Below are positions 63,353 to 64,000 of a stretch of 64,000 nucleotides of DNA, piece by piece (position 1 is the first letter of the stretch; every line of letters starts with the position of its first letter). A program made the position numbers and the translations under genes. Where the stretch lies: contig JACYUQ010000002.1 of NCBI GenBank assembly GCA_014841835.1, positions 496,001 through 560,000 of the forward strand. The letters run 5' to 3'. The notes beneath the pieces are model-generated. The model made no database searches. It was not told the DNA's origin and saw only the letters and a program-made list of their open reading frames with translations. The DNA comes from Oxalobacteraceae sp. CFBP 13730. GTDB taxonomy: Bacteria; Pseudomonadota; Gammaproteobacteria; Burkholderiales; Burkholderiaceae_D.

Positions 63353-64000
63353 AGACCGATACAACGGGCGATACAACGGGCAAAACCAAAGGCGGCCTGC
63401 GCGCGCGCATGGCGACGTTTGCGTGCCTGATGGCGCTGCTCGTACTGGGCATGCTGGGCGCGGTGCCGGCCATGGCGCAGACCTTGCAGCTCACGCGCGA
63501 CGCCGAGGTCGTCGATGCCTGGCCAGCCGTGACGACCCTGGCCGATCCCGCCAACGCGCTCGACGCGCGCGCCGCACTGGCGGCCGGCGCGCGCTTTGCA
63601 CGACCGGCGAGCGCCGACGCGAGCCTGGGCATGCAGCCCGGCACGACCTGGGTTCAAATCCCGATCGCGGTCGCGCCTGACGCCACCAATGGCTGGGTGA
63701 TGCAGATCGATTTCGCGCTGCTCGACGAGATCGACGTGTGGGTAAGGTTCCCGGATGGCTTGCGCAACATCGGCAGCATCGGGCGCATGCAGCCGCAATC
63801 GGGCGACGCGCTCAAGGGCCGCGTGCCCGGCGTGGTGCTGCGCCTGACGCCGGGCACCAGCTATACCGTGCTGCTGCGCGTGAAGACGGTCGGGCCCAAA
63901 ATCCTGCCGATCACCTTCATGCAGCCCGATGCCGTACTGCCGGCAGAACTGGGCGAACAACTGATGCAGGGCCTTCTGCTGGGGCTGCGTTGCACGCTGA
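63349..64000 (+). CDS. 7TMR-DISM signalling protein, N-terminal part
   Basis: Cut by the right edge; 217 codons are visible. A short polar N-terminus with a small repeat (TTGDTTGKTKGG) is followed by a signal peptide or anchor (MATFACLMALLVLGMLGAVPAMAQ), then a periplasmic 7TMR-DISMED2-type domain (GTTWVQIPIAV, DFALLDEIDVWVRFPDG, LKGRVPGVVLRLTPGTSYTVLLRVKTVGPKILPITF). QGLLLGLRC at the end looks like the first of seven helices. Output is probably a GGDEF or kinase domain beyond the window. Coupled to the CruF-like gene through ATGA. Confidence 0.75.
   Translation, partial: MKTDTTGDTTGKTKGGLRARMATFACLMALLVLGMLGAVPAMAQTLQLTRDAEVVDAWPAVTTLADPANALDARAALAAGARFARPASADASLGMQPGTTWVQIPIAVAPDATNGWVMQIDFALLDEIDVWVRFPDGLRNIGSIGRMQPQSGDALKGRVPGVVLRLTPGTSYTVLLRVKTVGPKILPITFMQPDAVLPAELGEQLMQGLLLGLRCTL

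Overview
The window reads as chromosomal DNA of a high-GC betaproteobacterium of the Oxalobacteraceae type (Massilia, Duganella or Telluria relatives). This assignment rests on GC-rich codon use, a PEP-CTERM protein, a RegBA-linked bo3 oxidase operon, many c-di-GMP and chemotaxis proteins and the general family mix. It is inference, since no rRNA marker is present. I found no tRNA, rRNA, CRISPR array, prophage or plasmid backbone. The only intact mobile element is an IS1595-type insertion sequence at 513-1581, with inverted repeats and a perfect 8-bp target duplication.

Layout. 1-4.6 kb: end of an AzgA-type purine permease, the IS, a DUF481 outer-membrane protein, and a coupled thioredoxin/MFS/GNAT operon. 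4.7-17.4 kb: an SDR enzyme, a sensor kinase, a META lipoprotein, an M23 peptidase facing a class A penicillin-binding protein, a CHASE-PAS-GGDEF-EAL protein, a MarR regulator, a candidate small RNA, a ZIP transporter and a hybrid kinase. 17.4-26.8 kb: a PEP-CTERM gene behind a -24/-12 promoter, then a compact eight-gene respiratory operon on the minus strand (cyoABCD, SURF1, RegB, RegA, cytochrome c) divergent from an MFS gene that ends in a strong terminator.

27-35.4 kb: a PhnD-like binding protein with a GGDEF-EAL partner, an unknown multi-pass membrane protein behind a sigma-E-like promoter followed by a frameshifted N-acetylmuramidase, a ZIP transporter and LrgAB. 35.4-39 kb: tyrosine catabolism (hpd, a LysR regulator, divergent hmgA). 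39-48.9 kb: a MocR regulator with a dyad at its start, a chemoreceptor, a CNNM/CorC-type protein, an Lgt-like/TlpA fusion, an ETHE1-like persulfide dioxygenase, a 34-residue ORF with its own terminator, an amino-acid permease, an outer-membrane barrel and a DinB protein. 49-54.9 kb: the branched-chain 2-oxoacid dehydrogenase operon (E1 alpha, E1 beta, E2, E3) under a promoter with an 18-bp palindrome, then a TetR gene. 55-64 kb: a disordered small protein, a second chemoreceptor, an EamA transporter, a TonB-dependent receptor, a DUF2236 (Lcp/MpaB-like) oxygenase, a CruF-like carotenoid protein and the start of a 7TM-DISM signalling protein.

Most genes are ordinary housekeeping or accessory genes of known families. 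The parts most worth a second look are regulatory (the candidate small RNA, the sigma-54, sigma-E and MerR-type promoters, and several perfect dyads), the unknown membrane-protein/muramidase locus at 31.0-33.0 kb, and the receptor-oxygenase-carotenoid-sensor cluster at 58.5-64 kb.
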